DNA of 64,000 bases from contig NZ_CP076132.1 in the NCBI RefSeq assembly GCF_018736045.1, positions 4,077,501 to 4,141,500 of the forward strand, given 5' to 3'. Position 1 is the stretch's first letter; the number at the start of each line of letters is the position of its first letter. Below the pieces are notes generated by a model. That model saw only the letters and a list, made by a program, of their open reading frames with translations, had not been told where the DNA came from and did not search any database. The DNA is from Flammeovirga yaeyamensis (GTDB lineage: Bacteria > Bacteroidota > Bacteroidia > Cytophagales > Flammeovirgaceae). The translations under genes and the position numbers were made by a program. This document shows positions 52,485-60,528 of this stretch, piece after piece.

Positions 52485-52705
52485 TTCTTTTTACGTTTTC
52501 TATTTGAAGATTTTTTAGAAGTAGATGACTTAGAAGGTGTTTCTTCTGATTTGTCTGTAGCTTTTTTCGAAAATTGGATTCCTAAAAAACAAGCACCTGA
52601 TAACATAAACAACCAATAACTGGCCAAGATACCATGGTGAAAAGTTTCATTTACCCCAATAATGAAAAAGGCAGCACCAAGTGCTACCAATATCGTTTTT
52701 TTCAT
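52481..52705 (-). CDS. Small membrane protein with basic tail
   Basis: 74 residues: two short hydrophobic helices (about 4-20, ILVALGAAFFIIGVN, and 30-47, YWLFMLSGACFLGIQF) followed by a Lys/Ser-rich cytoplasmic tail ending SSTSKKSSNRKRKKK. It starts ten bases after lptC. Similar small hydrophobic proteins often accompany lptC in Bacteroidota, from memory. Function unknown. Confidence 0.65.
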   Translation of the reverse strand: MKKTILVALGAAFFIIGVNETFHHGILASYWLFMLSGACFLGIQFSKKATDKSEETPSKSSTSKKSSNRKRKKK

Positions 52706-52715
52706 GTTTTAAAGA

Positions 52716-53261
52716 TTACTCTACGTACACTGAACCAGTCACTTGAAGAATTTCGTAATTCTCCGGATCGTTTTGGTTTGCACGCATACCTTTACCCGTT
52801 ACAATTTCATATTCGGTAGTAATTTTCACATTATCATCTGTAAAAATATCACCTGTTTCCTTATTGAAGTGTAACGTATCTGTTTCTAATTTTTGTCCTT
52901 TTTTATAATCTTCCAATACCACATTAGAATAAACTGTATACATGGTACTGTCAGCTGTATAGATAGCACTATCGGCAATTAAGTGAGATGATTCTTCACT
53001 AGATTCTTGATCATAAGTAACAATATCAATCCCCTCTGGATACCTCTCGTTACCGTTTTTGTAACGCATCTGTACTTTTGCTTTCAATTTATTTTTCGGC
53101 ACTGCATCCTCGGTATGCATTGTTTCAATATTAAAAGCAGTATAATCTGGAGTATCCACTCCTAAAGCTATTTGTCTTGCTTCTTTCTTAGTTCTTGTTT
53201 TTTTACCACAAGAGAATAATGCTGCTGAAGCAATTAATAATATAAATATTTTCTTAATCAT
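52716..53261 (-). CDS. lptC: LPS export protein LptC, lipoprotein form
   Basis: A 181-residue periplasmic component of the LPS transport bridge. The N-terminus is a lipoprotein signal (IASAALFSCGKK) with lipidation at Cys18, rather than the transmembrane helix of E. coli LptC; this is common in Bacteroidota. The core has the beta-jellyroll pattern: IETMHTEDAVPKNKLKAKVQM, LIADSAIYTADSTMYTVYSNVVLEDY, LETDTLHFNKETGDIFTDDNVKI, and GKGMRANQNDPENYEILQVTG. The match to the LptC domain is good. First gene of a four-gene operon. Confidence 0.88.
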   Translation of the reverse strand: MIKKIFILLIASAALFSCGKKTRTKKEARQIALGVDTPDYTAFNIETMHTEDAVPKNKLKAKVQMRYKNGNERYPEGIDIVTYDQESSEESSHLIADSAIYTADSTMYTVYSNVVLEDYKKGQKLETDTLHFNKETGDIFTDDNVKITTEYEIVTGKGMRANQNDPENYEILQVTGSVYVE

Positions 53262-53298
53262 TGTTTGTCTTGTTGTTATGTGAAAACACTTGACACTA

Positions 53299-53306
53299 CA
53301 AAAATA
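53299..53306 (-). promoter_or_regulatory. -7 box of the lptC operon
   Basis: TATTTTTG on the minus strand, an exact TAnnTTTG match, 37 bases before the lptC ATG. Confidence 0.45.
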
Positions 53307-53358
53307 TACATTAGATTGATCTTTGTAGTGAGATTAACAGTATTTTAGTTTTTATCAC

Positions 53359-56139
53359 CTAATTTCTTCGATCTATAGTACGTATTTCTGTTTTGTTATC
53401 AACTGAAGAAACCAATATGAATTGTTGTAACTCAGGTTTATAGATAATCTCTACCTCCTTATCATTTGATATTGGAGAAGAGATAAACGGTTGACCATTA
53501 GAATAGAATAGGTAGGCCTTTTGTTCTTTCGGGAAAGTAATGACAACGATTTCGGCATCTACACCAAAATCAAAATATTGACCAATCACTAAAGAGTTTT
53601 CTTTAAACTGTTTGGTAAAAAGTTGCTGTCCCCCGCTGTTCATCACCTGTAAATGTCCATATCTTTGGTTCAAAATCAGATAATTTCTATTTCTAGCTTC
53701 ATCAATCAACAATTGGAACCTTCTATTCGATGCTCTATCACCAAGCATTTCATTTTTCAATACCTCTCCTTCTGCGTTCAACTCTACAATCTGACCAATT
53801 TTAGAAATAAAGGCAATTTTGGTATCTCCTAGTGTAGCATCTTCCTCAACGAATAACTTAGGCGATACTTTCTTTTTGAACAATTTAGGGAAACCTTTCA
53901 TGTAATTTCCTTTATGGTCAAACAGAATTAATTTACCTTCACTAGAAAGTGTAATGACGTATTTTTTAGCATTGGACTCGAAGACAAATGGAGGCATACA
54001 TAATCTATGTAACGTATTCACAGGTTGCCATTTTCCTTTTAATTGACCATCCAAATCAATACCATATATATTACCTAATGTGTCTACAGCTAATACGACA
54101 CCTTCTGTATTTTGATAGAATTCTTTACTACCATCGGCATGCCATGGCAACCATTTTAAATATTCTATCTGAGAAACATCTGGAAGTTGTACTGGAAAAT
54201 CATTAAAATATTGTGCCTCTCTATTGAGGTGTAATACTTTATTGTTCTGACTAACAAAAAGTGATGCTTTATGTTCAGTATCCCAAATCAATTCTGGTTT
54301 AGAAGATAGTAAAGAATCAAATTCTTGATAAAAAACCGTATCTCCTGTAAAGTTATAGGCCTCTAAAATGTTTTCTTTATCAATCAAAGCAAACCCTTCC
54401 GGGTTACCCATTTCATTATTAAATAAGAATGGTGGATATTTTAAATCAACACCAGTTTCTCTAGAGAATAATAATTCTGTACTTTTTGTTTTTCCTTCTT
54501 TTAGGTCACCACTAAACAATGCTGTCCACTCAAACTCTTTGTTGTTATATGACCACACCTGAAAGTTCAAGCTCAATAATAATTGTCTATAACGGGTAAG
54601 ATATTTCTGGTAGGGTTTCGAAAAGCTATTCATCATAGAAGACCAAGAAGCAGTGGTGTTCATCACAAAAGAGGCTTTCGATTGCAAGCTATTCAGCTTT
54701 GTCACCAATTCCTGAAATCTTTTTTGCTTCGACCATCTTCTTTTAATCAACCAATCATTAAGCCACTTCGAAAGTATAGGAAGATCAGTAGCAACTACTA
54801 AAAATTTATCTACTCTTACTAAATAGGTGGCCTCGCTGTTAGCGTCAAACTTTTGGCCGAACACCATACCTGTAAGGTTATTTACTTTTAATCGAAGAAT
54901 AGAAAAACCATTTCGGCCAATGATCTCTGCTTTTTGTTGATTGGATTTTTCATAAGCCCTTTTCAAATCAATTAAATCTTTATCGATACCGATTTGATCA
55001 TTCACTTGAAAAAAATAAATATTACTCCAATCCCTTCCTGTTACTGAAGGTACAATTGCTTTTACAAAATCCCCTTTTAAATGATGCGTAATCAGCGTAG
55101 GATCTATGCCATTAGTATCAAATAGTTTATTTTTTTGCTGAAGAAAAGTTGGATTGTTTTTGATAGAATAAGCTTGAGATGATTTAATAAATCCGTCTAC
55201 ATCGTTCACATTCCATCTTTCATAAAAGGCTATATCGTCCGTCATTAATCTATGCGCCAAATCTTTTGATGAACTCAGTGTCTGATCGACATAAGACAAG
55301 AAACTATTTGGATCTAGTGTATTATGGGCTTTAATAGAAACTTCATTTTTCTTTTCAGTACATTCGAATAATTTTAAACCAAAAGTATAATCCATCAAGC
55401 TTGGAAAAGGATGAGTCACCCCTAAATTATTCATACTCTCAAACCAATCCACAACTGCATTAGAACGAATCCAAACATTCACCCCGTCTGCTAAAGATGT
55501 ATTGTATTCCTTAAAATTTTGATTTAGGGTTTGAAAATAATATTCGTCATAAAAACGCTCACCATCATTTCTAATAGCTTCTTCTATCCATAAAGCATCA
55601 GTAGAGGCTACAATAAAATTCCTGATTTTGGCGACAGATAATAATGATCCATTCAATTCGAATTCTTGTACTTCAACACCTTTGTATTTTCTGTTAAAGC
55701 GTTTATTAGGTAAACTCTTTAATTGCTGAAAATAGTCGATATAAAAACGTTCTTCTGTTGGGATATAAAATGACCAAGAAGTGGGTTGACTACCCGTCGA
55801 ATTTAGGGAAAAATAGACATTCCCTTTCACTCCTAAAGTAGGGTTTTGAACGGCAGAATCGAGAAGAATTAAAAACTTTGAGAGTACTTTATCAGATTGT
55901 TTTCCGCCTCCGAGGCCCTTTACAGCATTAAAAAAAGAAGATGAATCTTTTACAGATAGAAGTTCTGAAGGGTGTTCCACTTCTACCAAAGCAATAGCTT
56001 CACTTGCTACCACATGCCAAATGTCTGTTTCGTAGGAGGATTTCCTGGTATTATCAATAAAATAGAACCCAATAAATATAAATACTAGGGCTATTAATTG
56101 AGTGAATAAAAGCTTTTGATTGTCGTTTAATTTAGGCAA
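53359..56139 (-). CDS. Large membrane-anchored protein, TTG start predicted, downstream of dnaA
   Basis: A 926-residue protein with one N-terminal helix (about 10-26, LLFTQLIALVFIFIGFYFI) and a large outer part. The first half recalls DUF3352-type proteins (ALVEVEHPSELLSVKDSS, NFIVASTDALWIEEAI, YLVRVDKFLVVATDLPILSKWLNDW); the second half has beta-propeller-like strands (VLAVDTLGNIYGIDLDGQLKGKW, LILFDHKGNYMKGFPKLF). No in-frame ATG exists near the N-terminus; upstream codons lead quickly to a stop, so TTG at 56139 is the likely start. It begins 15 bases after the dnaA stop and is probably co-transcribed. Function unknown. Confidence 0.72.
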   Translation of the reverse strand: MPKLNDNQKLLFTQLIALVFIFIGFYFIDNTRKSSYETDIWHVVASEAIALVEVEHPSELLSVKDSSSFFNAVKGLGGGKQSDKVLSKFLILLDSAVQNPTLGVKGNVYFSLNSTGSQPTSWSFYIPTEERFYIDYFQQLKSLPNKRFNRKYKGVEVQEFELNGSLLSVAKIRNFIVASTDALWIEEAIRNDGERFYDEYYFQTLNQNFKEYNTSLADGVNVWIRSNAVVDWFESMNNLGVTHPFPSLMDYTFGLKLFECTEKKNEVSIKAHNTLDPNSFLSYVDQTLSSSKDLAHRLMTDDIAFYERWNVNDVDGFIKSSQAYSIKNNPTFLQQKNKLFDTNGIDPTLITHHLKGDFVKAIVPSVTGRDWSNIYFFQVNDQIGIDKDLIDLKRAYEKSNQQKAEIIGRNGFSILRLKVNNLTGMVFGQKFDANSEATYLVRVDKFLVVATDLPILSKWLNDWLIKRRWSKQKRFQELVTKLNSLQSKASFVMNTTASWSSMMNSFSKPYQKYLTRYRQLLLSLNFQVWSYNNKEFEWTALFSGDLKEGKTKSTELLFSRETGVDLKYPPFLFNNEMGNPEGFALIDKENILEAYNFTGDTVFYQEFDSLLSSKPELIWDTEHKASLFVSQNNKVLHLNREAQYFNDFPVQLPDVSQIEYLKWLPWHADGSKEFYQNTEGVVLAVDTLGNIYGIDLDGQLKGKWQPVNTLHRLCMPPFVFESNAKKYVITLSSEGKLILFDHKGNYMKGFPKLFKKKVSPKLFVEEDATLGDTKIAFISKIGQIVELNAEGEVLKNEMLGDRASNRRFQLLIDEARNRNYLILNQRYGHLQVMNSGGQQLFTKQFKENSLVIGQYFDFGVDAEIVVITFPKEQKAYLFYSNGQPFISSPISNDKEVEIIYKPELQQFILVSSVDNKTEIRTIDRRN

Positions 56140-56154
56140 GGGAAAATGTGTTTA

Positions 56155-58221
56155 TTATCCTTTACTTTTAATGTTCATCTGATCTAATAACTCTTCTAAA
56201 ATACGGTTATATAAAGCATCAGATGCAGTACGTTTCGTTACTGCTTTACTTGCATGCACAACAGTACTATGATCTCTACCACCAAACTGATTACCAATAG
56301 ATTTTAATGGTTCTTTAGTGTATTCTTTAGAGAAATACATGGCTATTTGTCTTGCTTGAGCAATATCTTTCTTTCTTGTTTTCGATTTTAGTTCGTCAAC
56401 TGAAATACCAAAATACTCTGCTACAATTTGTTGGATAAACTCAATGGTAATTTCTTTCTCTGTATTTCTGACGATATTCAACAAAGCATTTTTAGCCATG
56501 TCCAAATCTACCTGCTTTTGCATCAAGGATGCATTGGCTACTAGAGAAACTAACGTTCCTTCTAACTCTCTGATATTAGAGTCGATATTGTAAGCTAAAT
56601 ATTCAACAACATCATCAGGAACCATCACTCCCTCAGACATCAATTTTTGTTTTACAATCGCTACACGAGTTTCAAAATCTGGCTTTTGAATATCTGCAGT
56701 TAATCCCCACTTAAATCTTGACAATAAACGATCTGTTAAGCCTTCCAAGCTTCTTGGAGGACGATCGGAAGTCATGATTATCTGTTTACCATTTTGATGC
56801 AAACGGTTAAATATGTGGAAGAAATTTTCCTGAGTTTTTTCCTTTTTAGCAAGGAACTGTATATCATCTACAATAAGTACATCTACTTGTAAGTAGTAGT
56901 TGGTAAACTGCTGTACATTATTGTTCTTTAATGCTTCAATAAATTGAGTAGTGAACTGTTCAGACGACACATACAAAACGAATTTTGATGGGTCACTGTA
57001 CTTCACTTCATTACCTACTGCTTGTGCTAAGTGTGTTTTACCAAGACCAACACCTCCATAAACTACTAATGGATTAAATGCGGTAGCTCCTGGCTTTTTA
57101 GCAATAGCGATACCCGCAGATCTTGCCAAACGGTTACAATCTCCTTCAATAAAGGTCTCGAAAGTATAAGTAGGATTTAAATAAGATTCTCTATATGTAC
57201 TTTCTTGTGCATTAGGGACTCTAAAGTGATCTACAAAACCATCCATGTTTCCACCCTGAGGAGGAGTTTGAGGACGATGTTGGTGTTGTTGCTGCTGCTC
57301 TTCCATCATTCTGTTTTGCTGAGAATTACGGTATTGAGGCATAGCATTATTACCACTTTTTCTATACTGAGGAGGATTTTGATAGCTATTTGATTGCGTT
57401 CCCCCTAAAGATTCCCTCTTATTTGGTTGTTGAGGATTTTGACTTTGTGGATTATTCTGAGGTGATGGATTTTGCGCCTGTTCACCCCAAAGGTTGTTTC
57501 CAATATTGTTTGGAGGAGGCGTTCCATATGAAGAGTTACCTTGATTAGAATTATAGAAATTATTTCCATCAGGGTAACCTTGCATATCGTTATTAGATGC
57601 AGGGTTTTGAGAAGGTGTATTAAATCCTTCATTCTGCATATAATTTGATCTATTTTTTTCTAGATTCTCCTTCGCATATGGGTTTGGATTTGCAGGTCTT
57701 TGTTGCTGTTGCTGCTGTTGTGGATTAAATCCACCACCTTGCATTCCCCCTTGAGAAGGATTCTGATTGGTATTTTCTTGATATGGAGAATTGAAATTCC
57801 CTTGATTAGGAGTTCTTCCTTGTTGTTGTTGTGGCGAATTAAATTGTTGAGGATTGTACCCTGAATTTTGATTCATATTTCCATATGATGAAGATTGATC
57901 AAAATTCTGTTGCTGTTGTGGAGCCTGTTGGCCTCTTTGTAATGTAAATGGAGCATTTTTAGGTCTACGAGTCATCATCATAGAGTACTCCAATTTACCT
58001 TGTGGTCCTAAAACAGCACTAATTGCTTTTTTAAGAACGTGTACATAATATTCTTCAAGCCATTCATAGAAAAAAGGACTTGGAACAGCAATGGTTAAGA
58101 CATTATTCTCCAATTTAACGGGTTTAATAGGTATAAACCACGTATGAAAACTCTGTGCAGAGATTTCATCTTTAATAATATCTAGGCAACTTCGCCAAAC
58201 TGCAACACCATCATTTCCCAT
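56155..58221 (-). CDS. dnaA: Chromosomal replication initiator DnaA with a very long Q/N-rich linker
   Basis: Initiator ATPase that opens the origin, 688 residues against the usual 440-480. Domain I (1-85) has the WRSCLDIIKDEIS start. Domain II is about 240 residues (86-326) of Gln/Asn/Pro/Gly/Ser-rich low complexity with polyglutamine runs, where other DnaA linkers are 20-100 residues. The AAA+ domain has Walker A GGVGLGKT (389-396), Walker B VLIVDDIQ (448-455), and arginine-rich sensor motifs. Domain IV ends with GGRDHSTVVHA (647-657), the DNA-binding signature. All catalytic and DNA-binding motifs are intact, so only the linker is unusual. No convincing DnaA-box cluster is seen beside it. 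Confidence 0.97.
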   Translation of the reverse strand: MGNDGVAVWRSCLDIIKDEISAQSFHTWFIPIKPVKLENNVLTIAVPSPFFYEWLEEYYVHVLKKAISAVLGPQGKLEYSMMMTRRPKNAPFTLQRGQQAPQQQQNFDQSSSYGNMNQNSGYNPQQFNSPQQQQGRTPNQGNFNSPYQENTNQNPSQGGMQGGGFNPQQQQQQQRPANPNPYAKENLEKNRSNYMQNEGFNTPSQNPASNNDMQGYPDGNNFYNSNQGNSSYGTPPPNNIGNNLWGEQAQNPSPQNNPQSQNPQQPNKRESLGGTQSNSYQNPPQYRKSGNNAMPQYRNSQQNRMMEEQQQQHQHRPQTPPQGGNMDGFVDHFRVPNAQESTYRESYLNPTYTFETFIEGDCNRLARSAGIAIAKKPGATAFNPLVVYGGVGLGKTHLAQAVGNEVKYSDPSKFVLYVSSEQFTTQFIEALKNNNVQQFTNYYLQVDVLIVDDIQFLAKKEKTQENFFHIFNRLHQNGKQIIMTSDRPPRSLEGLTDRLLSRFKWGLTADIQKPDFETRVAIVKQKLMSEGVMVPDDVVEYLAYNIDSNIRELEGTLVSLVANASLMQKQVDLDMAKNALLNIVRNTEKEITIEFIQQIVAEYFGISVDELKSKTRKKDIAQARQIAMYFSKEYTKEPLKSIGNQFGGRDHSTVVHASKAVTKRTASDALYNRILEELLDQMNIKSKG

Positions 58222-58396
58222 GTGTAAAATCCTCCTCTTGTTAGGCTCAAAATATTAATGAAACAATATGCTAAAATAATGCTTTTACTCTAATAGTTCT
58301 AAAGTTATAAACAATAATTAGATAAAAATTAAAGTATTGACACTAAATAATGAACACAATAATTCCTTGATTGATGACAATTTAAATATTGGATAT

Positions 58397-58431
58397 AAAA
58401 AAGCCCAAATCTTTTTAAAAGATTTGGGCTT
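58397..58431 (-). terminator. Terminator of rplU-rpmA
   Basis: AAGCCCAAATC pairs with GATTTGGGCTT (stem can extend to 15 bp). An A6 run on the left gives the U tract. Confidence 0.9.
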
Positions 58432-58453
58432 ATATTTCTTGTCATCTAATAGA

Positions 58454-58714
58454 CTATTCCGCTGAAGGAACAACTGAGATGAAAGATCTTCCCAATCTTG
58501 ACTTTTTGAACTCTACAGTTCCGTCAACTAGTGAGAACAATGTGTGATCTTTACCCATACCTACGTTTTGACCTGGGTGGTGCTTAGTACCACGTTGTCT
58601 AACTAGGATGTTACCAGCTTTTGCAAACTGACCTCCGAAAATTTTCACACCAAGTCGTTTACTTTCCGACTCTCTACCGTTTCTTGAGCTACCCGCTCCT
58701 TTCTTGTGTGCCAT
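58454..58714 (-). CDS. rpmA: 50S ribosomal protein L27
   Basis: 86 residues, the normal size. It opens [22 protein letters not shown], the conserved N-terminus that reaches the peptidyl transferase centre; there is no cleavable N-terminal extension as in Firmicutes. [21 protein letters not shown] and [20 protein letters not shown] follow. It is the second gene of the rplU-rpmA pair, 36 bases after rplU, the universal order. Confidence 0.98.
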   Translation of the reverse strand: MAHKKGAGSSRNGRESESKRLGVKIFGGQFAKAGNILVRQRGTKHHPGQNVGMGKDHTLFSLVDGTVEFKKSRLGRSFISVVPSAE

Positions 58715-58750
58715 GTTTTTTTATCGTTAGGAATTTCGGTTCCAAATAAA

Positions 58751-59062
58751 TTAGTTAGAGATACCTTCGATAAGGACTTTTGTGAAATGTTGTCTATGAC
58801 CGTTTTTCACTCTGTATCCTTTTCTTCTCTTTTTCTTGAAGACGATTACTTTTTCGCCTTTCACGTGACCAAGTACTTTACCTGTCACTTTAGCACCTTC
58901 TACAGTTGGTGCTCCTACTGATACATTATCAGCGTTATCAACAAGAAGAACCTTTTCAAATTCTACCGCAGCACCCTCTTCTTGATCAAGTTTGTGCGTG
59001 TAGATGTATTTATTTTCTTCAACTTTGAATTGCTGACCTGCTATTTCTACAATTGCGTACAT
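58751..59062 (-). CDS. rplU: 50S ribosomal protein L21
   Basis: 103 residues from the ATG at 59062, opening [21 protein letters not shown], the family start. A longer frame starts at 59128 but is rejected: the promoter (59098-59129) would then lie inside the gene. Conserved pieces are [37 protein letters not shown] and [11 protein letters not shown]. Co-transcribed with rpmA. Confidence 0.97.
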   Translation of the reverse strand: MYAIVEIAGQQFKVEENKYIYTHKLDQEEGAAVEFEKVLLVDNADNVSVGAPTVEGAKVTGKVLGHVKGEKVIVFKKKRRKGYRVKNGHRQHFTKVLIEGISN

Positions 59063-59097
59063 TATGTCTTCGATTATAATTTCCCTCGAAATGCCTG

Positions 59098-59129
59098 CAA
59101 ATGTAACTCTATTTTTTCGGATAGACAAA
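59098..59129 (-). promoter_or_regulatory. Full promoter of rplU-rpmA
   Basis: On the minus strand TTTG (59129-59126), 20 bases, then TACATTTG (59105-59098): the complete Bacteroidota -33/-7 pattern at ideal spacing, 35 bases before the L21 ATG. The best promoter in the window. Confidence 0.78.
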
Positions 59130-59474
59130 CATTTTATGATTAAAACATTGAAGATTAATCCTTAAAGAATTTAAATACTCCTTATTTGGGCGAAAATCAA
59201 TGATTGCATACATTAAATAATTCTAAAGAATAAAAATATTCGCTTAAAAGTGAATGAATACTTCTGTAATACACACGTAGTTACTAATCTTAGAAAATTA
59301 CAATAAAAAGTCTTTCGTAAAAGAGTCTTTCTTCCATTTTTTATTTCGTATTTTTGTGTTATCCTAATTTTATTAAATAAATCAGAACTCACTAACACAA
59401 TTTATAGTATATATAATAAAGGGCCTTTTATTTAAAAAATAAGAGGACTTACATAGCACAACATATTAGTACTT
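59130..59474. other. Divergent intergenic region between rplU and the acyltransferase gene
   Basis: Together with the L21 promoter this gives more than 400 bases without a gene. The only supported sites are the L21 promoter and a -7 box for the acyltransferase at 59349-59356; the rest is AT-rich. Confidence 0.55.
59349..59356 (+). promoter_or_regulatory. Candidate -7 box of the acyltransferase gene
   Basis: TATTTTTG, an exact TAnnTTTG match 118 bases before the ATG. In an AT-rich region a chance match is possible. Confidence 0.4.
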
Positions 59475-60314
59475 ATGAAAGAGATTAATAAGGAGAAAAA
59501 ACAGGACATTAAAGATATATTTAAAGATACTAGCTCGGTTGAAACAAAGAATAAAAAGAAGTTCCAACTTATCCGAAGAGATAATTTCGGTAATGTTATA
59601 TTTTTAAAGAGAATGCTCATTGGCACTTTAGCGGCCTTAACCTATCCCCGATTAAAGTTGCATAACAACTTACAAGTTGAGGGAATGGAGAAGTTAAAAG
59701 ACCTTCCAAAAAATAATGTTCTATTTGTTTCCAACCACCAAACATATTACACTGACGTTATTTCTTTTTATCACATTTTCGCAAGTGCTAAATGGGGATT
59801 TAAAAAAGGAGTTGCTCCTTTACCTATATATATGTTAAACCCAAGGGTGAATACTTATTATGTAGCAGCTGAAGAAACGATGAAACAAAGTGGTATAATA
59901 CCTAAAATATTTTCATTGGCGGGAGCTGTTACGGTAAAGCGTTCTTGGAGAGCACAGGGTAAAGATGTAAAAAGAGGTGCCGATATTAATGCTCCTTTAA
60001 AAATTAAAAAAGCATTGGATCAAGGTTGGTTAGTTACTTTCCCTCAAGGTACAACAAGTCCTTATGCTCCAGTGAGAAAAGGAACGGGTAACATAATTAA
60101 AAGTTACAACCCAATTGTTGTTCCTATTGTTATTGATGGTTTTAGAAGAGCTTTCGATAAAAAAGGATTGTTATTTAAGAAAAGAGGTACCAAACTTAAA
60201 GTACAAATTAAAGACCCAATCCAATTCTCTGCGGACGCAAGTGTTGATGAGATTGTCACTAAGATTACAAATGAAATTGGTCAAAATCCAGATGATAAGC
60301 CTAATTTTAGCTAA
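59475..60314 (+). CDS. PlsC-family lysophospholipid acyltransferase, variant motifs
   Basis: A 279-residue membrane-associated acyltransferase predicted to acylate lysophosphatidate or a similar lipid. Catalytic motif I reads NHQTYYTD, with five residues between His and Asp instead of the usual four; motif III reads FPQGTTSP, with Gln in place of the usual Glu of FPEGT. A substrate region VNTYYVAAEETMKQSGIIPKIF and the C-terminal IVVPIVIDGFRRAFDK are present. Similar variant sequences form their own Bacteroidota group as I recall, so this is probably a working subfamily rather than a dead enzyme. The N-terminal 45 residues are charged. Single-gene unit ending in a strong terminator. Confidence 0.85.
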   Translation: MKEINKEKKQDIKDIFKDTSSVETKNKKKFQLIRRDNFGNVIFLKRMLIGTLAALTYPRLKLHNNLQVEGMEKLKDLPKNNVLFVSNHQTYYTDVISFYHIFASAKWGFKKGVAPLPIYMLNPRVNTYYVAAEETMKQSGIIPKIFSLAGAVTVKRSWRAQGKDVKRGADINAPLKIKKALDQGWLVTFPQGTTSPYAPVRKGTGNIIKSYNPIVVPIVIDGFRRAFDKKGLLFKKRGTKLKVQIKDPIQFSADASVDEIVTKITNEIGQNPDDKPNFS

Positions 60315-60347
60315 CTATCTGAAAAACGACAATTTATAATTTAAATT

Positions 60348-60389
60348 AAAACGGATTATTTTGGAATTATTCAAGTAATCCGTTTTTTT
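60348..60389 (+). terminator. Terminator of the acyltransferase gene
   Basis: AAAACGGATTA pairs with TAATCCGTTTT, with an extra inner pairing, then T7. Confidence 0.88.
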
Positions 60390-60528
60390 GTTATATGATT
60401 TGTAACAGATTAATATTTTGACTCTTTGCCATTTTCAAATATTTTTTTGCACTCAATCTATTTTTATGAAATAACAATAACTTTCTGACGTTACTTATAT
60501 AGCTGATTCAGCGATACCTATCATAATC

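Noticed and set aside
57205-57393. Antisense frame opening with MCIRDS, a peptide known from sequencing-adapter contamination
   Set aside because: The DNA here (TTGTGCATTAGGGACTCT) is not adapter sequence and codes for DnaA on the other strand; the match is chance.
58222-58453. Origin of replication beside dnaA
   Set aside because: Only one DnaA-box-like 9-mer (TTATAAACA at 58305, two mismatches) is seen; no cluster or AT-rich unwinding array distinct from the general AT richness.
59063-59128. N-terminal extension of L21 by 22 residues
   Set aside because: The family starts at MYAIVEIAG and a promoter lies within the extension.
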